Below are positions 28,426 through 38,527 of a stretch of 64,000 bases of DNA, piece by piece. The stretch is from Shewanella sp. MTB7 (GTDB lineage Bacteria; Pseudomonadota; Gammaproteobacteria; Enterobacterales; Shewanellaceae). The position numbers were made by a program, and so were the translations under genes. The notes below the pieces were generated by a model that saw only the letters and a list, made by a program, of their open reading frames with translations, was not told the DNA's origin and did not search any database. Every line of letters begins with the position of its first letter. Position 1 is the first letter of the stretch. The stretch is from NCBI RefSeq assembly GCF_027571385.1, contig NZ_CP085636.1, positions 6,117,001-6,181,000 on the forward strand. Reading direction: 5' to 3'.

Positions 28426-31400
28426 ATGAATTTAACTCGTATAAGTACGCATAACCCCGCAGGCACCTTAGTCACCCTCCTGTTGATCGCCATTTTTGGC
28501 CTACTTGCTATCGCCAAACTCCCAATTCAGCTACTGCCAGATATTCAACGCCCACAAATATCAGTTTTCAACAATTGGCGATCTGCCGCTCCCCAAGAGA
28601 TGGAGTCTAATATCATAGAGCCCCAGGAGAATGTCCTGAGGCAGGTGCCAGGTGTTATTGAGATGACTTCTAACATCTCCCAAGGCTTTGGAGGGGTGAC
28701 ACTCACCTTCGAGGTCGGCAGTAATATGCAAGAAGGGATGATTAATGTTATTAACGCGCTGAATCAAACACCACCTCGCCCACTCGATGCCAACGAGCCC
28801 TTTATCAATGTAGGCGGTGGCCGAGGAGCGCCTAACTTAGCCTCGCTACTTATCCGTATGGCACCAGATAATCCGGCTACCGATTTTGGCAAATACCAAA
28901 AGTTAATCGACGATGTTGTCGAGCCCAGGCTCAGACAGATCACAGGTGTGGGATCCGTGCAACTGCAGAGCCGTCAGCCCAAAGAGCTACATATTGAGTT
29001 CGATCCCTACCGTGCAGCTGCGTTGGGGATCACTTTAGATCAACTAAGGAACACCTTATCCCGTGCCGCCGATATCTCGGGAGGTACGGCCAATGTAGGT
29101 CGTCGCCAATATACGGTGCGGTTTATCGGTCAATATACCCCTGATAACTTAGGTCAGTTGATTGTCACTTATAATGAAGGACGTCCGATTTACCTCAATG
29201 AATTGGCCGATGTATCTATCTCTACCGCAGAGGTACAGGGGTTTACCAAACGAAATGGTTACACCGCCTACTATATGACACTGCAAGGCACCTTCGACGC
29301 TAACACGGTCACAGTGCTTGAAGGAGTCAATCAAGCCATAGCTGAATTGAATAGTGGTGCACTAAAAGATGCGGGTCTAGTGATGGATCTCTCTTTTGAT
29401 GCGTCGGTTCATATTAAGCGAGCCATCCTGTTAGTGAAGGGAAATCTGGCCATTGGTGTAATGCTGGCACTAGTTATCTTATTCGCCTTCCTACGAAGTT
29501 TCCGCGCCACGTTAATGATCGCCTCCACTATCCCCGTAGCCCTATTGCTCGCCTTCTTCTCGCTTGAAGCAATGGGACGAACACTTAATGTGATCTCACT
29601 GGCCGGATTGGCATTTGCAGTGGGTCTAGTTCTCGATGCCGCGATTATAGTGCAAGAAAACATCGTCCGGCTGCTGCAACAAGGGCGAAGCATTAGGGAA
29701 GCTATTGAACAAGGGACAGATCAAGTAAAGGGGGCATTGATGGCCTCGACAGTCACCACTGTTGCCATTTTCCTGCCAATATTGTTTATGCCGGGAGTAG
29801 AAGGTCAGCTATTTTCCGATCTTGCTCTTACCCTCTCAGTGGCTGTTGTCTCCTCATTTATCAGTGCTATCACGTTAATTCCAGTCTTTAGTTTGCTATG
29901 GCTCAAACTACCAAAGCAAGCCAATAATGAACCACTTAAACCAAATCTCTGGAGTAAGCTAACGCAGTTGATAAAACTGCTAACAGGCAGTAAAAAGCGT
30001 TCGGCAGCTTGGTGTTCTCTGTTAATCATAGGCAGCGGCATAGTTACATTCTCCCTGATGCCACGGCCAGATTTCCTGCCTCAAGCAAGATCTGACGGCA
30101 TATTTGCTTTCTTCTCCCTGCCACCCGGCTCTAATGTAAAAACCATAGAAAAAGAGGTTGGCGACATCATCATTGAGAGATTAAAACCCCATTACAATAA
30201 GGTAAAAGCTCCCTATATTAAAGGCTATAACTTCTCTATGTATTCTGCGTTTAACGTGCTTTTTATCTATCCAGAAGATCCATCTCAAGCCGACGAGATG
30301 ATCGAACTGCTTAATGATGAGATTTTAATCGGCCTTCCAGACACCCAAGCCTTCACCAATCGAGGTTCTTTACTGCAGTTCGGTTTTAATGGTGGGCGAG
30401 CAATAAACATTGATCTTCAGGGATCGGATATGGAAGCCCTAATGGCCTCAGCAGCGACAGGCATGAAGCTGATCACAGATGCACTTCCAGGTGCTGTCGT
30501 TCGTCCTCAACCGGGCTTATCCATGGCACAACCTGAACTGCAGCTCATTCCAAATGAACGCCGATTAGCCCAAGCCGGTGTAGATAGAATCCAGATAGCC
30601 AATGCGATTCGCGCATACACCTCCGGCTTGTTCGTTGGCGAATACTTCGATGGTAATGAACGTATGGATATCTTACTTAAAGGCCCTAAATGGCAGTATC
30701 CAGAACAACTTGCTGCCACGCCGGTTTACACTCAGGCTGCGGGCATACAGACAATAGGAGAGCTGGCAACGATTAAGCGAACAGTAGGCCCGACTCAGCT
30801 TCAGCGGGTCAATGGCAAGCGTAGTGTCAGTCTACTTATCTTCCCACCAGCTGATATGTCTCTGGATGAGGCATTAGACATTATCAATGAGAGCGCGATA
30901 CCAGAACTGAAAGCCAGTCTGCCAGATAACAGCTCCCTCAAGTTCCGCGGTAGCGCTGATAAACTCGACCAGACGATTAAAGATATGGGGGCTAACTTCC
31001 TTTTAGCTGTGGTGATCTTGTTTCTGCTAATGGCGGCGATGTTTAAGTCAGCCAAAGATAGCCTACTAGTATTACTTTCTATGCCACTCGCTATCTGCGG
31101 AGGTGTCGTTAGCCTGAGACTGCTCAACCTCTTTAGCTTTCAAAGCTTAGATCTTCTGACCATGATAGGTTTTATCATCTTGCTCGGTCTCGTGGTCAAT
31201 AACGCCATATTATTGGTGGATCAAACCCGTCAAGGAACCCGAGAGGGATTAGATATCGATCAAGCGATCTATCAAGCGGTTAATACTCGTGCTCGTCCGG
31301 TTTATATGAGCACTTTAACCTCCATTTTTGGCATGCTTCCCCTGATGCTGATACCCGGTGTGGGGAGTGAAATCTACCGCGGATTAGCCGCAGTTATCGT

Positions 31401-31539
31401 CGGTGGTATGACTTTCAGTGCCCTCTTTACTCTTATCCTAATCCCCAGTTTATTGCGGTTAACTCATCAGGCGAAAACACAATTAACCTCAGACCCTTTT
31501 AACGCCTCAATGGCAACAACAAATACCGGAACCAAGTGA
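28426..31539 (+). CDS. RND-family efflux pump (AcrB-like)
   Basis: 1037 residues, usual RND length. An N-terminal transmembrane helix (TLVTLLLIAIFGLLAIAKLP) is followed by a large periplasmic loop, then a central helix group (residues about 330-480), a second loop and a final helix group, giving the 2 x 6 pattern. RND hallmarks GLAFAVGLVLDAAIIVQENI and MIGFIILLGLVVNNAILLVD carry the proton-relay acidic residues. The gene for its periplasmic adaptor follows with a one-base overlap. Order is pump first, adaptor second. No outer-membrane channel gene is next to it. Substrate unknown. Confidence 0.9.
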   Translation: MNLTRISTHNPAGTLVTLLLIAIFGLLAIAKLPIQLLPDIQRPQISVFNNWRSAAPQEMESNIIEPQENVLRQVPGVIEMTSNISQGFGGVTLTFEVGSNMQEGMINVINALNQTPPRPLDANEPFINVGGGRGAPNLASLLIRMAPDNPATDFGKYQKLIDDVVEPRLRQITGVGSVQLQSRQPKELHIEFDPYRAAALGITLDQLRNTLSRAADISGGTANVGRRQYTVRFIGQYTPDNLGQLIVTYNEGRPIYLNELADVSISTAEVQGFTKRNGYTAYYMTLQGTFDANTVTVLEGVNQAIAELNSGALKDAGLVMDLSFDASVHIKRAILLVKGNLAIGVMLALVILFAFLRSFRATLMIASTIPVALLLAFFSLEAMGRTLNVISLAGLAFAVGLVLDAAIIVQENIVRLLQQGRSIREAIEQGTDQVKGALMASTVTTVAIFLPILFMPGVEGQLFSDLALTLSVAVVSSFISAITLIPVFSLLWLKLPKQANNEPLKPNLWSKLTQLIKLLTGSKKRSAAWCSLLIIGSGIVTFSLMPRPDFLPQARSDGIFAFFSLPPGSNVKTIEKEVGDIIIERLKPHYNKVKAPYIKGYNFSMYSAFNVLFIYPEDPSQADEMIELLNDEILIGLPDTQAFTNRGSLLQFGFNGGRAINIDLQGSDMEALMASAATGMKLITDALPGAVVRPQPGLSMAQPELQLIPNERRLAQAGVDRIQIANAIRAYTSGLFVGEYFDGNERMDILLKGPKWQYPEQLAATPVYTQAAGIQTIGELATIKRTVGPTQLQRVNGKRSVSLLIFPPADMSLDEALDIINESAIPELKASLPDNSSLKFRGSADKLDQTIKDMGANFLLAVVILFLLMAAMFKSAKDSLLVLLSMPLAICGGVVSLRLLNLFSFQSLDLLTMIGFIILLGLVVNNAILLVDQTRQGTREGLDIDQAIYQAVNTRARPVYMSTLTSIFGMLPLMLIPGVGSEIYRGLAAVIVGGMTFSALFTLILIPSLLRLTHQAKTQLTSDPFNASMATTNTGTK

Positions 31540-32636
31540 TGAAGAACCTTATACCAAGTCTATTAATCCTATCACTTCTCGTCTCACACTCAACGATAGC
31601 CGAGGAGGATACATCACAAGAACAGGAGGCTCCGCCACGTATTGTCAGCGTAGCCCAAGTGGAAAACCGCGCTCTTTCACCAAAAATAATGGTGATAGGT
31701 TCAGTGCACTCACGCAGCAATGCCGAATTAACGTCTGGTATTGACGGTAAACTAGAATGGGTTCAAGAAGCAGGATCTTTAGTCAGAGTTGGCGAAGTTG
31801 TCGCCAGATTAGAACAGACTCGGCTCGTCTTGCAACAGGAACAGCAGCAAGCTCAAATCGAATATGAACAAGTGAGTCTCACTCGTTTAGATCGAGAGTA
31901 CAGCAGACTTAAAAAGCTAATTAAGAGTAAGAATGCATCGGAAACTGAGGTAGACAAGGCTCAATCTGAGCGCGATCTTGCAGCGGCTAATCTCAAGCTG
32001 GAACAGATAAAACTCAAGATGATTTTAGACAATCTCGATCGCACCGAAGTTAAAGCAACCTTTGACGGTATTATCACTGAACGTAAACACCAAGCCGGAG
32101 AAGATATTAATCGTTCAGAATCCATTGTTGCCATGACAGACCCCAATAATCTAGAGATCCGCCTCCATGCACCTTTAAAGCATAGCCGCCGTGTAAAGGT
32201 GGGCGATGAACTTAACATCTACCATAGCCAAGGCGAGTTTTACGGTAATATTCGCAGCTTAATTCCGGTATCGGATATACGCTCACAAACTTTCGAAGCC
32301 CGTATCGATCTTCCAATTGAGATGCAGGATGCTTTCAGTGTGGGTGAACTCGTTTCTCTAGCACTACCTATCGCCCCAAAACAGTTCACGACCTTAGTTC
32401 CTCGCGATGCCATCATCTTGCGATCCACCGGAGCCTATGTATTTAAAATAGACAACAATAATAAGGCGATTAAAATTTCAGTTGAACTCGGCGACGGCGA
32501 AGATGAGTGGATAGCTGTTAATGGTGACCTAACAGACAGCGATACTGTCGTCATCCGTGGTGCTGAGACATTACAAGATGGTCAACTCGTCAAACTGCAA
32601 GCACTCTCAGGCGCAAAAATGGCCACAGCAGGCTAA
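31539..32636 (+). CDS. RND periplasmic adaptor protein (membrane fusion protein)
   Basis: 365 residues. Start at ATG 31539, overlapping the pump stop as TGATG; the GTG three bases earlier is less likely. A signal peptide (MKNLIPSLLILSLLVSHSTIA) leads to a lipoyl half-motif (GSVHSRSNAELTSGIDGKLE), a coiled-coil hairpin (about residues 95-165) and the returning half (DRTEVKATFDGIITER), followed by a beta-barrel region. This is the HlyD/AcrA layout. It would link the upstream pump to a TolC-like channel encoded elsewhere. Confidence 0.9.
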   Translation: MKNLIPSLLILSLLVSHSTIAEEDTSQEQEAPPRIVSVAQVENRALSPKIMVIGSVHSRSNAELTSGIDGKLEWVQEAGSLVRVGEVVARLEQTRLVLQQEQQQAQIEYEQVSLTRLDREYSRLKKLIKSKNASETEVDKAQSERDLAAANLKLEQIKLKMILDNLDRTEVKATFDGIITERKHQAGEDINRSESIVAMTDPNNLEIRLHAPLKHSRRVKVGDELNIYHSQGEFYGNIRSLIPVSDIRSQTFEARIDLPIEMQDAFSVGELVSLALPIAPKQFTTLVPRDAIILRSTGAYVFKIDNNNKAIKISVELGDGEDEWIAVNGDLTDSDTVVIRGAETLQDGQLVKLQALSGAKMATAG

Positions 32637-32697
32637 TAAACCTACATCGGAGTACTCGTTTCAGAGATCCAATAGAGGTGATTTGAGCATAAAATCA

Positions 32698-32721
32698 GCC
32701 TGCAATCATTGCGGGCTTTTT
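32698..32721 (+). terminator. RND operon terminator
   Basis: GCCTGCAA and TTGCGGGC stem (one G-T pair) with a TCA loop and a T-run. Confidence 0.75.
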
Positions 32722-32853
32722 AATGCTAGGCGAAAACTGGCGTTAAGATCAAAACTGCAGTTAAGATCATAGTCTTCTGCTTTAGGCATGGCATAATGAT
32801 GCTCACTTTCGATTTTCTTAACCCTGTTAGACTTCATTTTTAAAGGAAGCCAG

Positions 32854-34098
32854 ATGCCAGCTAAAGCCGACCCCTGCTCTCAACCTAGTCTTATGCACCC
32901 AGATGAGGCGATAACACGACTTCTCGAACAAGTCACATCATTGGATGACTCAGAAGTAGTGCAACTTTCCCATTCCCTAGGCCGTGTTCTGGCTGAAGAC
33001 TTAGCATCAAGTCTCGATCTACCTCCTTTTAATAACTCGGCGATGGACGGCTATGCTTTTCGATTCGAAGATCTCACCAACAATGATAGCCTTACTCTAA
33101 TCGGTCAATCTTTCGCTGGACACCCTTTCGAGGGGAAGCCAACAGCTAACACGTGTATTCGAATTATGACAGGTGCACCAGTTCCTGATGGCTATGACAC
33201 TGTGCAGATGCAGGAAAAAGTCGAAGCAAAAGAGAAAGACATCTTCATTGAAGTTCCTAACGCTAAAGGGGCAAATCTGCGTTACCAAGGTGAAGAAGTT
33301 AAGGTCGGTGGCAAGGTATTGTTTTCAGGTTCTCTAATTGGCGCTGCTGAGATGGGCGTTTTAGCCACCATAGGTGTCAGCCAACTCCGCGTGACTCGTC
33401 AGGTCAAAGTAGCCTTCTTCTCAACCGGAGATGAACTGCGCCCAGTCGGTAGTGAGCTCGCACCGGGCCAGATATATGACTCAAACCGATATACCATTCA
33501 AGGACTATTAAGCCGAGCGAATGTCGAGTGGATCGATCTCGGTGTGATTGCAGATGATCCTGAAGCCATTCGTCAAGCTTTTCGTCACGCGGCATCCTGT
33601 GCCGATATGGTACTCACCTCAGGTGGTGTCTCTGTTGGAGATGCCGATTATACCAAACAAATTTTAGACGAAGAGGGTGAAATAACGTTCTGGAAACTGG
33701 CTATCAAACCAGGCAAACCCTTCGCATTCGGCCGTTTAGGTAAGGCCGTATTCTGTGGCCTTCCCGGTAATCCTGTTTCATCTATGGTGACCTTTTACAA
33801 GTTAGTCTGGCCACTGCTGCAAAAAATGCAAGGCCTGCCTCAAACTAAGCCGTTAACACTGAAGGCGAAACTCAAAGGTGATCTGCGCAAATTCCCCGGA
33901 CGTGTTGAATACCAAAGAGGCAACTTAAATTACAATGAACAAGGCGAAGCTGAAGTCACCATTACCGGTGGTCAAGGTTCAGGCATGTTGACCTCTATGA
34001 GCTTAGCAAACTGTTTCGTTATCTTAGCCCAAGATCAAGGCAACACCCCAAGTGGTAGCTTAGTCACGGTTGAACCATTTAATTCAGTACTTTGTTAA
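32854..34098 (+). CDS. moeA: Molybdopterin molybdenumtransferase MoeA
   Basis: 414 residues. Inserts molybdate into adenylylated molybdopterin at the end of Moco synthesis. Typical motifs are NSAMDGYAF, RIMTGAPVPDGYDTV, FSTGDEL, GQIYDSNRY, TSGGVSVGDADYT, KPGKPFAFG and GLPGNPVSSM. AAGGA lies six bases before the ATG. moeB follows after 37 bp. The other Moco genes of the window are 15 kb away in the moa-mod run. Confidence 0.96.
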   Translation: MPAKADPCSQPSLMHPDEAITRLLEQVTSLDDSEVVQLSHSLGRVLAEDLASSLDLPPFNNSAMDGYAFRFEDLTNNDSLTLIGQSFAGHPFEGKPTANTCIRIMTGAPVPDGYDTVQMQEKVEAKEKDIFIEVPNAKGANLRYQGEEVKVGGKVLFSGSLIGAAEMGVLATIGVSQLRVTRQVKVAFFSTGDELRPVGSELAPGQIYDSNRYTIQGLLSRANVEWIDLGVIADDPEAIRQAFRHAASCADMVLTSGGVSVGDADYTKQILDEEGEITFWKLAIKPGKPFAFGRLGKAVFCGLPGNPVSSMVTFYKLVWPLLQKMQGLPQTKPLTLKAKLKGDLRKFPGRVEYQRGNLNYNEQGEAEVTITGGQGSGMLTSMSLANCFVILAQDQGNTPSGSLVTVEPFNSVLC

Positions 34099-34135
34099 TC
34101 TATAGCCAGATCACGTCAAGATGCAGGAAACAGAT

Positions 34136-34909
34136 ATGAGCTCGACCACAGATAACGATGAGATTTTATCCGACAGTGAAATTCTCAGATACAGCCGGCA
34201 TATCTCCATCAAGGCGATGGATTTTGAGGGGCAGGAGAGATTAAAACTTGCCAAGATTTTGGTTGTCGGTGCGGGTGGGCTCGGATGTGCAGCAACTCAG
34301 TATATGGCGGTAGCTGGTGTAGGAATGATGACTTTAGTCGACTTCGACACCGTTGAACTCTCTAACCTTCAGCGTCAGGTCTTGCATCTAGATAAGAATA
34401 TCGGTCAACCTAAAGTTGAATCTGCCAAACAAACCTTAAGCGAGCTCAATCCACACCTTGAGATAGCGGTTATCAATAGGGTACTCGACGATCATGAGTT
34501 CGATAGCTTAGTGGCAAAGCACACTCTAGTGATGGACTGCACCGACAATGTGGCCGTGCGTGAGCAACTCAATAAAAGCTGTTTCACCCACAAGGTGCCT
34601 TTGGTCTCAGCGGCAGCTATCCGTATGGAAGGCACTGTAACCGTATTTGATTATCAAAGGAACACCCCTTGTTACCATTGTTTCAGCCAACTCTTTGGCG
34701 AGCAACACCTCACCTGTGTTGAGTCTGGGATCTTAGCCCCTGTCGTTGGCATGATTGGCTGCTTACAAGCAGTTGAAGCAATCAAAGTTATCGCTAAAAT
34801 GGGCAAGCCACTCATCGGCAGAATATTGATGATCGATGCCATGACCATGGAGTTTCGCGAGATGAAACTCAGTAGACAGATTAACTGCGACGTATGTAAC
34901 AAAAACTAA
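34136..34909 (+). CDS. moeB: Molybdopterin-synthase adenylyltransferase MoeB
   Basis: E1-like enzyme that adenylates the C-terminal glycine of MoaD so that it can be sulfurated. Shows the nucleotide-binding VGAGGLG, the D/R motifs (FDTVELSNLQRQVLH), CTDN, and two zinc CxxC pairs (CYHC, CDVC). Start at 34136 is favoured by AGGA in the preceding 12 bases; an ATG 15 bases upstream is possible. ThiF-type relatives are similar, but the moeA neighbour supports MoeB. Confidence 0.93.
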   Translation: MSSTTDNDEILSDSEILRYSRHISIKAMDFEGQERLKLAKILVVGAGGLGCAATQYMAVAGVGMMTLVDFDTVELSNLQRQVLHLDKNIGQPKVESAKQTLSELNPHLEIAVINRVLDDHEFDSLVAKHTLVMDCTDNVAVREQLNKSCFTHKVPLVSAAAIRMEGTVTVFDYQRNTPCYHCFSQLFGEQHLTCVESGILAPVVGMIGCLQAVEAIKVIAKMGKPLIGRILMIDAMTMEFREMKLSRQINCDVCNKN

Positions 34910-35116
34910 CGTCTTGATGCGATAAGCTGCTTATAATCAGAGGCAGCAACCGCTCCACTGCCTAGTCGTGATGAAACTAACTTTGTCACCTAGTCAACAT
35001 CTGGTAAAGTCACCTTTTAAGATAAAAAACCTTTCTACTGCAACGGACATTAGTTATATATTGCATATACCCAATATATTAATTTAAAACACTCTTATTT
35101 CGGAGAATCGACGGAT

Positions 35117-35659
35117 ATGATTAAAGTTACCTTTCTATCACTCATTATCACAGCGACATTAGCACTAACTGGGTGTAACCCAAGCGAGCAAACGGCATCT
35201 GCTAATGCGAATAAGCAAGCGATGGCCGAAGCTGTCGATATGGATAATCAAGCCACAGATTACTGTAAATCACTACAAGGAAAGCTGACTCTAGACACTG
35301 GAGTTTGTACTTTGCCAAGCGGTGAAGCATTAGATCAGTGGGCACTATTCAGACGTGATCACAAGCAACCTGAGACTGCTATTGGTATGGCTAATCCAGC
35401 CGCTAAATATTGCGAATCCCTACAAGGAAAACTAACACTAGACACTGGCGTTTGTACTTTGCCAAGCGGTGAGGCATTAGACCAGTGGGATCTATTCAAA
35501 CGTGATAATAAGCAGGCAACGGCGATCGGCTTAGCCAGTCCAGCGGCTAAATATTGTGAGTCTCTGCAGGGTAAATTAACACTAGATACTGGCATTTGTA
35601 CCTTGCCAAATGGTGAAGCGCTAGATCAATGGGATCTACTCAGACGCGATCATCAGTAG
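35117..35659 (+). CDS. Lipoprotein with three tandem DUF333 domains
   Basis: 180 residues. Signal peptide with lipobox LALTGC (cysteine 20). Three repeats of about 48 residues follow, each with a cysteine pair (C50/C64, C99/C113, C147/C161) in the pattern YCxSLQGKLTLDTGxCTLP and ending in an ALDQW motif, matching DUF333 (PF03891), which is normally present once. The repeats are almost identical in DNA as well, showing recent internal duplication. A distant GGAG and ACGGAT precede the ATG. Role unknown; DUF333 proteins have been called putative hemolysins without strong support. Confidence 0.85.
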   Translation: MIKVTFLSLIITATLALTGCNPSEQTASANANKQAMAEAVDMDNQATDYCKSLQGKLTLDTGVCTLPSGEALDQWALFRRDHKQPETAIGMANPAAKYCESLQGKLTLDTGVCTLPSGEALDQWDLFKRDNKQATAIGLASPAAKYCESLQGKLTLDTGICTLPNGEALDQWDLLRRDHQ

Positions 35660-35780
35660 AGTAAATCTGCTGTCGATGTTATGTCACCACTAACAAAATA
35701 GGGAGCTTTATGCTACGGCTAGGCTTCCTTAACGGTACGGTTAAGATAACCAGCTAAAGGAATGGCTGGCTTTAATTCTT

Positions 35781-36425
35781 TTAGCTATCTCTGGCTTCAG
35801 CCATCAGTAATCCTTTTTCCACCCAGAGCCTCACACTGATCCCCTTAACCTCGATAAACAAGGGTTGCTGACCTTTAGATAAGACGGGGAGTTTGCCATA
35901 TATCTTAGGATCATAACCAACTTCGTACAAAGTAACTTTCTTACCTGCTGATGTTTGAAACCGGATCTGTGCCGCTGTCACTCCCTGAATTGAACAGTAC
36001 CGCCCTCCCAACATGCGATTATTTTGTGGAGCCAAAAGTGCTGAGTTAACGATGGAAAAATCCAACTGCGTGAAGTAATGCTTCAGAGGTAAAATTGTTT
36101 CAGCTTTAAGTTCTAACGGCTTCATTTTAATATGGTTCATCGCCACTTCATTGGCAATCAAATCGATTTTTGTTGGCTGCGGCTGATAAAAATGCAAACT
36201 CACCATTAGCAACATCACCACACTGGCAGTCATCGCCATCAATACCCCGATTCTTCTGGGTTGCTTTGACTTTAATTCTTGTCGCTCAGGTTCGACGTGA
36301 TCAGTAATCCCTCCCAGCAGATGTTCAAACTTATTCAGTTGTTCATCATCGAGTTTCTGTAGCTCAATTAAAGATCTAGCCGCGGCTTTAAAAGAGGAGT
36401 TTGTTGGCTCATGTTTCCTATTCAT
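35781..36425 (-). CDS. Putative anti-sigma factor of the bufferin operon
   Basis: 214 residues with one membrane helix (about 60-78, IGVLMAMTASVVMLLMVSLHF). The N-terminal part is cytosolic and charged, the C-terminal part would be periplasmic and includes a single cysteine in GGRYCSIQG. It overlaps the ECF sigma gene by ATGA, the usual arrangement for a sigma/anti-sigma pair. I see no classic zinc-binding anti-sigma motif, so the assignment rests on topology and position. It may sense copper or another stress signal in the periplasm. Confidence 0.65.
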   Translation of the reverse strand: MNRKHEPTNSSFKAAARSLIELQKLDDEQLNKFEHLLGGITDHVEPERQELKSKQPRRIGVLMAMTASVVMLLMVSLHFYQPQPTKIDLIANEVAMNHIKMKPLELKAETILPLKHYFTQLDFSIVNSALLAPQNNRMLGGRYCSIQGVTAAQIRFQTSAGKKVTLYEVGYDPKIYGKLPVLSKGQQPLFIEVKGISVRLWVEKGLLMAEARDS

Positions 36426-36907
36426 AATCTACCACCGAAACTCCTATTCCGTTTAGTCTCAGATACATCTGCGACTTTCTGCTTAATGCGATGTAATCGT
36501 GACAATATAGTTCCTCTGGGTTGCATCAACTCCGAAGAGATCTCTGATGCGGTATAACCATCGACAGCCCATAAGTAGAGGACTTCGCGTTCAGCTGTAT
36601 TTAAGAGAGCAAACACATACTCAATCAAATTATGTTGTATCTCCAACTCCTCAACACTGGTTTCATCTAGCAAGATAGGCGCCCCATCCTCGATAGACTC
36701 AAAGGCAATAATTTGATTTCGACGACAATCATCAACAAATTGGTTGCGGATAATTTTACGAATATAAGCATTGGAATACTCAGCTGCTTTATCGCGGCGG
36801 AGCCATTTTTCCAATGACGTTTGCAGTAGATCTTCCGCATTTCGATGCTCAGAGGTGAGACAGTAACAGTAACGAAACAATCCCTGTAACAGTTCTCGAG
36901 TCAGCAT
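36422..36907 (-). CDS. ECF sigma-70 family sigma factor
   Basis: 161 residues with sigma region 2 (HRNAEDLLQTSLEKWLRR, YIRKIIRNQFVDDCRR) and region 4 (LLNTAEREVLYLWAVDGYTA, SEISSELMQPRGTILSRLHR) and no other domain. AAGG lies before the ATG. It overlaps the last bases of bufC and the first of the putative anti-sigma gene. This coupling makes it the likely activator of the bufA promoter, as ECF factors commonly control such DUF2282 operons. Confidence 0.9.
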   Translation of the reverse strand: MLTRELLQGLFRYCYCLTSEHRNAEDLLQTSLEKWLRRDKAAEYSNAYIRKIIRNQFVDDCRRNQIIAFESIEDGAPILLDETSVEELEIQHNLIEYVFALLNTAEREVLYLWAVDGYTASEISSELMQPRGTILSRLHRIKQKVADVSETKRNRSFGGRL

Positions 36908-37668
36908 TGTAGACCTTCACAATGAAAACCACATACCCACCCTTTACTAATAGCCCAGTTCAATGCTGCCATATCGGATCCTGACTCACTTATCTGATCT
37001 AAAGTGCGTGACAAGGTTATATCGACAAGTATCTGATACAGCTCAGGAGCAATGCGCTGAACCTTAGGTTTAAATGGATCTCGATAGACGCAAAAATGAT
37101 AGATTTCAACTGGGTCGGAAATATCCACAGCCTCTTTACCCTCTTGATATTTTATCCATAACTCATAAAGAGGATAGCTGGAGCTAAGCAGTTTGATGTC
37201 AGGACGTAATAACATCACAGCATCAGCCTGCTGATCCTCACAAAGAAACTCAAGCTGCGAAAAAGGGGAGCACACCAGTCCATCACCTGCGTAATAACTC
37301 AGTTGCAGTAGCCACTCAAGTTGCGCAAGATCAGCAAGATAGTTAACCCCCTCAAACTCTGAATGTGTCGTGATAATCTCGGCGATCAAAAGAGGAAATG
37401 ACTCACCGTATTGATTCAGATCACTCACTTTCAAGGGATAGTGTTGTTGATAATTTTGGGCTAGCTGCTCGAAACAAGTTTCACCCAAAATAGACTCGCT
37501 AATAGGAAAAGTCGCTCTCATAGCTGCCATTAAAGCTTGCTTACTGTTATTACGATATACAGATAAACGGTTTATCTCTCTCGCGTTAACCATAGCAAGC
37601 AATTGCTTATCATGCCCTTCTTCCCTAAGTGCATTGACAAAAGCATCTTGCCACTCAGCTAAACGCAT
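36901..37668 (-). CDS. bufC: BufC-type DUF2063 protein
   Basis: 255 residues. The N-terminal half is the DUF2063 putative DNA-binding-like domain (LAEWQDAFVNALRE, SVYRNNSKQALMAAMRATFP). In bufferin systems this protein partners the MNIO enzyme, probably presenting the precursor peptide. ATG 37668 is chosen because GGGA lies five bases upstream; a GTG just before it is an alternative. It overlaps the end of bufB by 14 bp, indicating translational coupling. Confidence 0.85.
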   Translation of the reverse strand: MRLAEWQDAFVNALREEGHDKQLLAMVNAREINRLSVYRNNSKQALMAAMRATFPISESILGETCFEQLAQNYQQHYPLKVSDLNQYGESFPLLIAEIITTHSEFEGVNYLADLAQLEWLLQLSYYAGDGLVCSPFSQLEFLCEDQQADAVMLLRPDIKLLSSSYPLYELWIKYQEGKEAVDISDPVEIYHFCVYRDPFKPKVQRIAPELYQILVDITLSRTLDQISESGSDMAALNWAISKGWVCGFHCEGLQC

Positions 37669-38527
37669 CACTTTCCCTTAAGAGATCAGAACCAGAGACC
37701 ACCTCTTGCGCTGCCTGCAAAATATCGGCAGCGATAGTTCTCTCTTGACGTAAACGTTGCAGTGAAGGTAGATCGCTATCCCACTCAATCATGCTGGGGA
37801 TTGGTCCATTCTTAACCACAAAATGAGTAAAAGCTTGCCACACTTCTTTATCAACCGGGTGATTATGGGCATCGAGTAGAAAGTCGCCCTTATCATGAAA
37901 GCCAGCTAAATGTATCTGCTTAACTCGATCAACTGGAATCGCATCGATAAACGCCTGCATATCCTGATTAAGGTTATTCGCCGTAACGTAGGCATTATTA
38001 ATATCCAGTAATAGATAACAGTCTGCTTGCTCGGCAACGGCGGCGATAAACTCCCCCTCAGTCATTTCATTAAATTGGCAACTTAGATAGGTAGACACGT
38101 TTTCCAGCAGAATTCTTTCACCCATAAAGTCCTGCACCTGGATGATACGTTGGCTTAAATGGCTCACAGCCTCTTGGGTATAAGGCATAGGCAATAGATC
38201 TGGTACCTTCAACGTGGCATTACCAGAGAAGCTGGCATGCTCTGAATACCAAAGAGCGCCAGTCTCCTTTTTCAACCTCTGAATTTGTTTAAGGTAGTCC
38301 AGATCCAATGCAGGTTGGCCGCCTAATGAAAGTCCGACACTATGGAGAACGATGGGATAACGCTCGCTTATCGCAAGCAGCATCTTCTTATTCAGCCCCC
38401 CGTTAACTAGCCAGTTATCCACTAGGACTTCAAACCAGGGAATATCGATCTCACCTGCAGCTAAGATCTCCTGCACATGAGGCAGACGCAAGCCAATGCC
38501 TGCGCCCGCTAAACTCGCTACTGACAT
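37655..38527 (-). CDS. bufB: BufB-type MNIO (DUF692) enzyme
   Basis: 290 residues, DUF692 TIM barrel. Multinuclear non-heme iron oxidative enzymes of this family oxidise cysteine residues of precursor peptides. Family metal-ligand motifs are in place: LHSVGLSLGG (H62), YSEHASF (H97), LLENVSTY (E142, N144), LLDINNAYV (D175, N178), HLAGFHD (H206, H211), DAHNHPV (D219, H221) and IEWDSDLP (E248, D250). It starts at the bufA stop codon (TAATG). Substrate is inferred to be the adjacent BufA. Confidence 0.9.
   Translation of the reverse strand: MSVASLAGAGIGLRLPHVQEILAAGEIDIPWFEVLVDNWLVNGGLNKKMLLAISERYPIVLHSVGLSLGGQPALDLDYLKQIQRLKKETGALWYSEHASFSGNATLKVPDLLPMPYTQEAVSHLSQRIIQVQDFMGERILLENVSTYLSCQFNEMTEGEFIAAVAEQADCYLLLDINNAYVTANNLNQDMQAFIDAIPVDRVKQIHLAGFHDKGDFLLDAHNHPVDKEVWQAFTHFVVKNGPIPSMIEWDSDLPSLQRLRQERTIAADILQAAQEVVSGSDLLRESDAFS

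Noticed and set aside
35741..35775. Terminator after the DUF333 gene
   Set aside because: Only a 5-bp CCAGC/GCTGG stem with a long loop; too weak to call.
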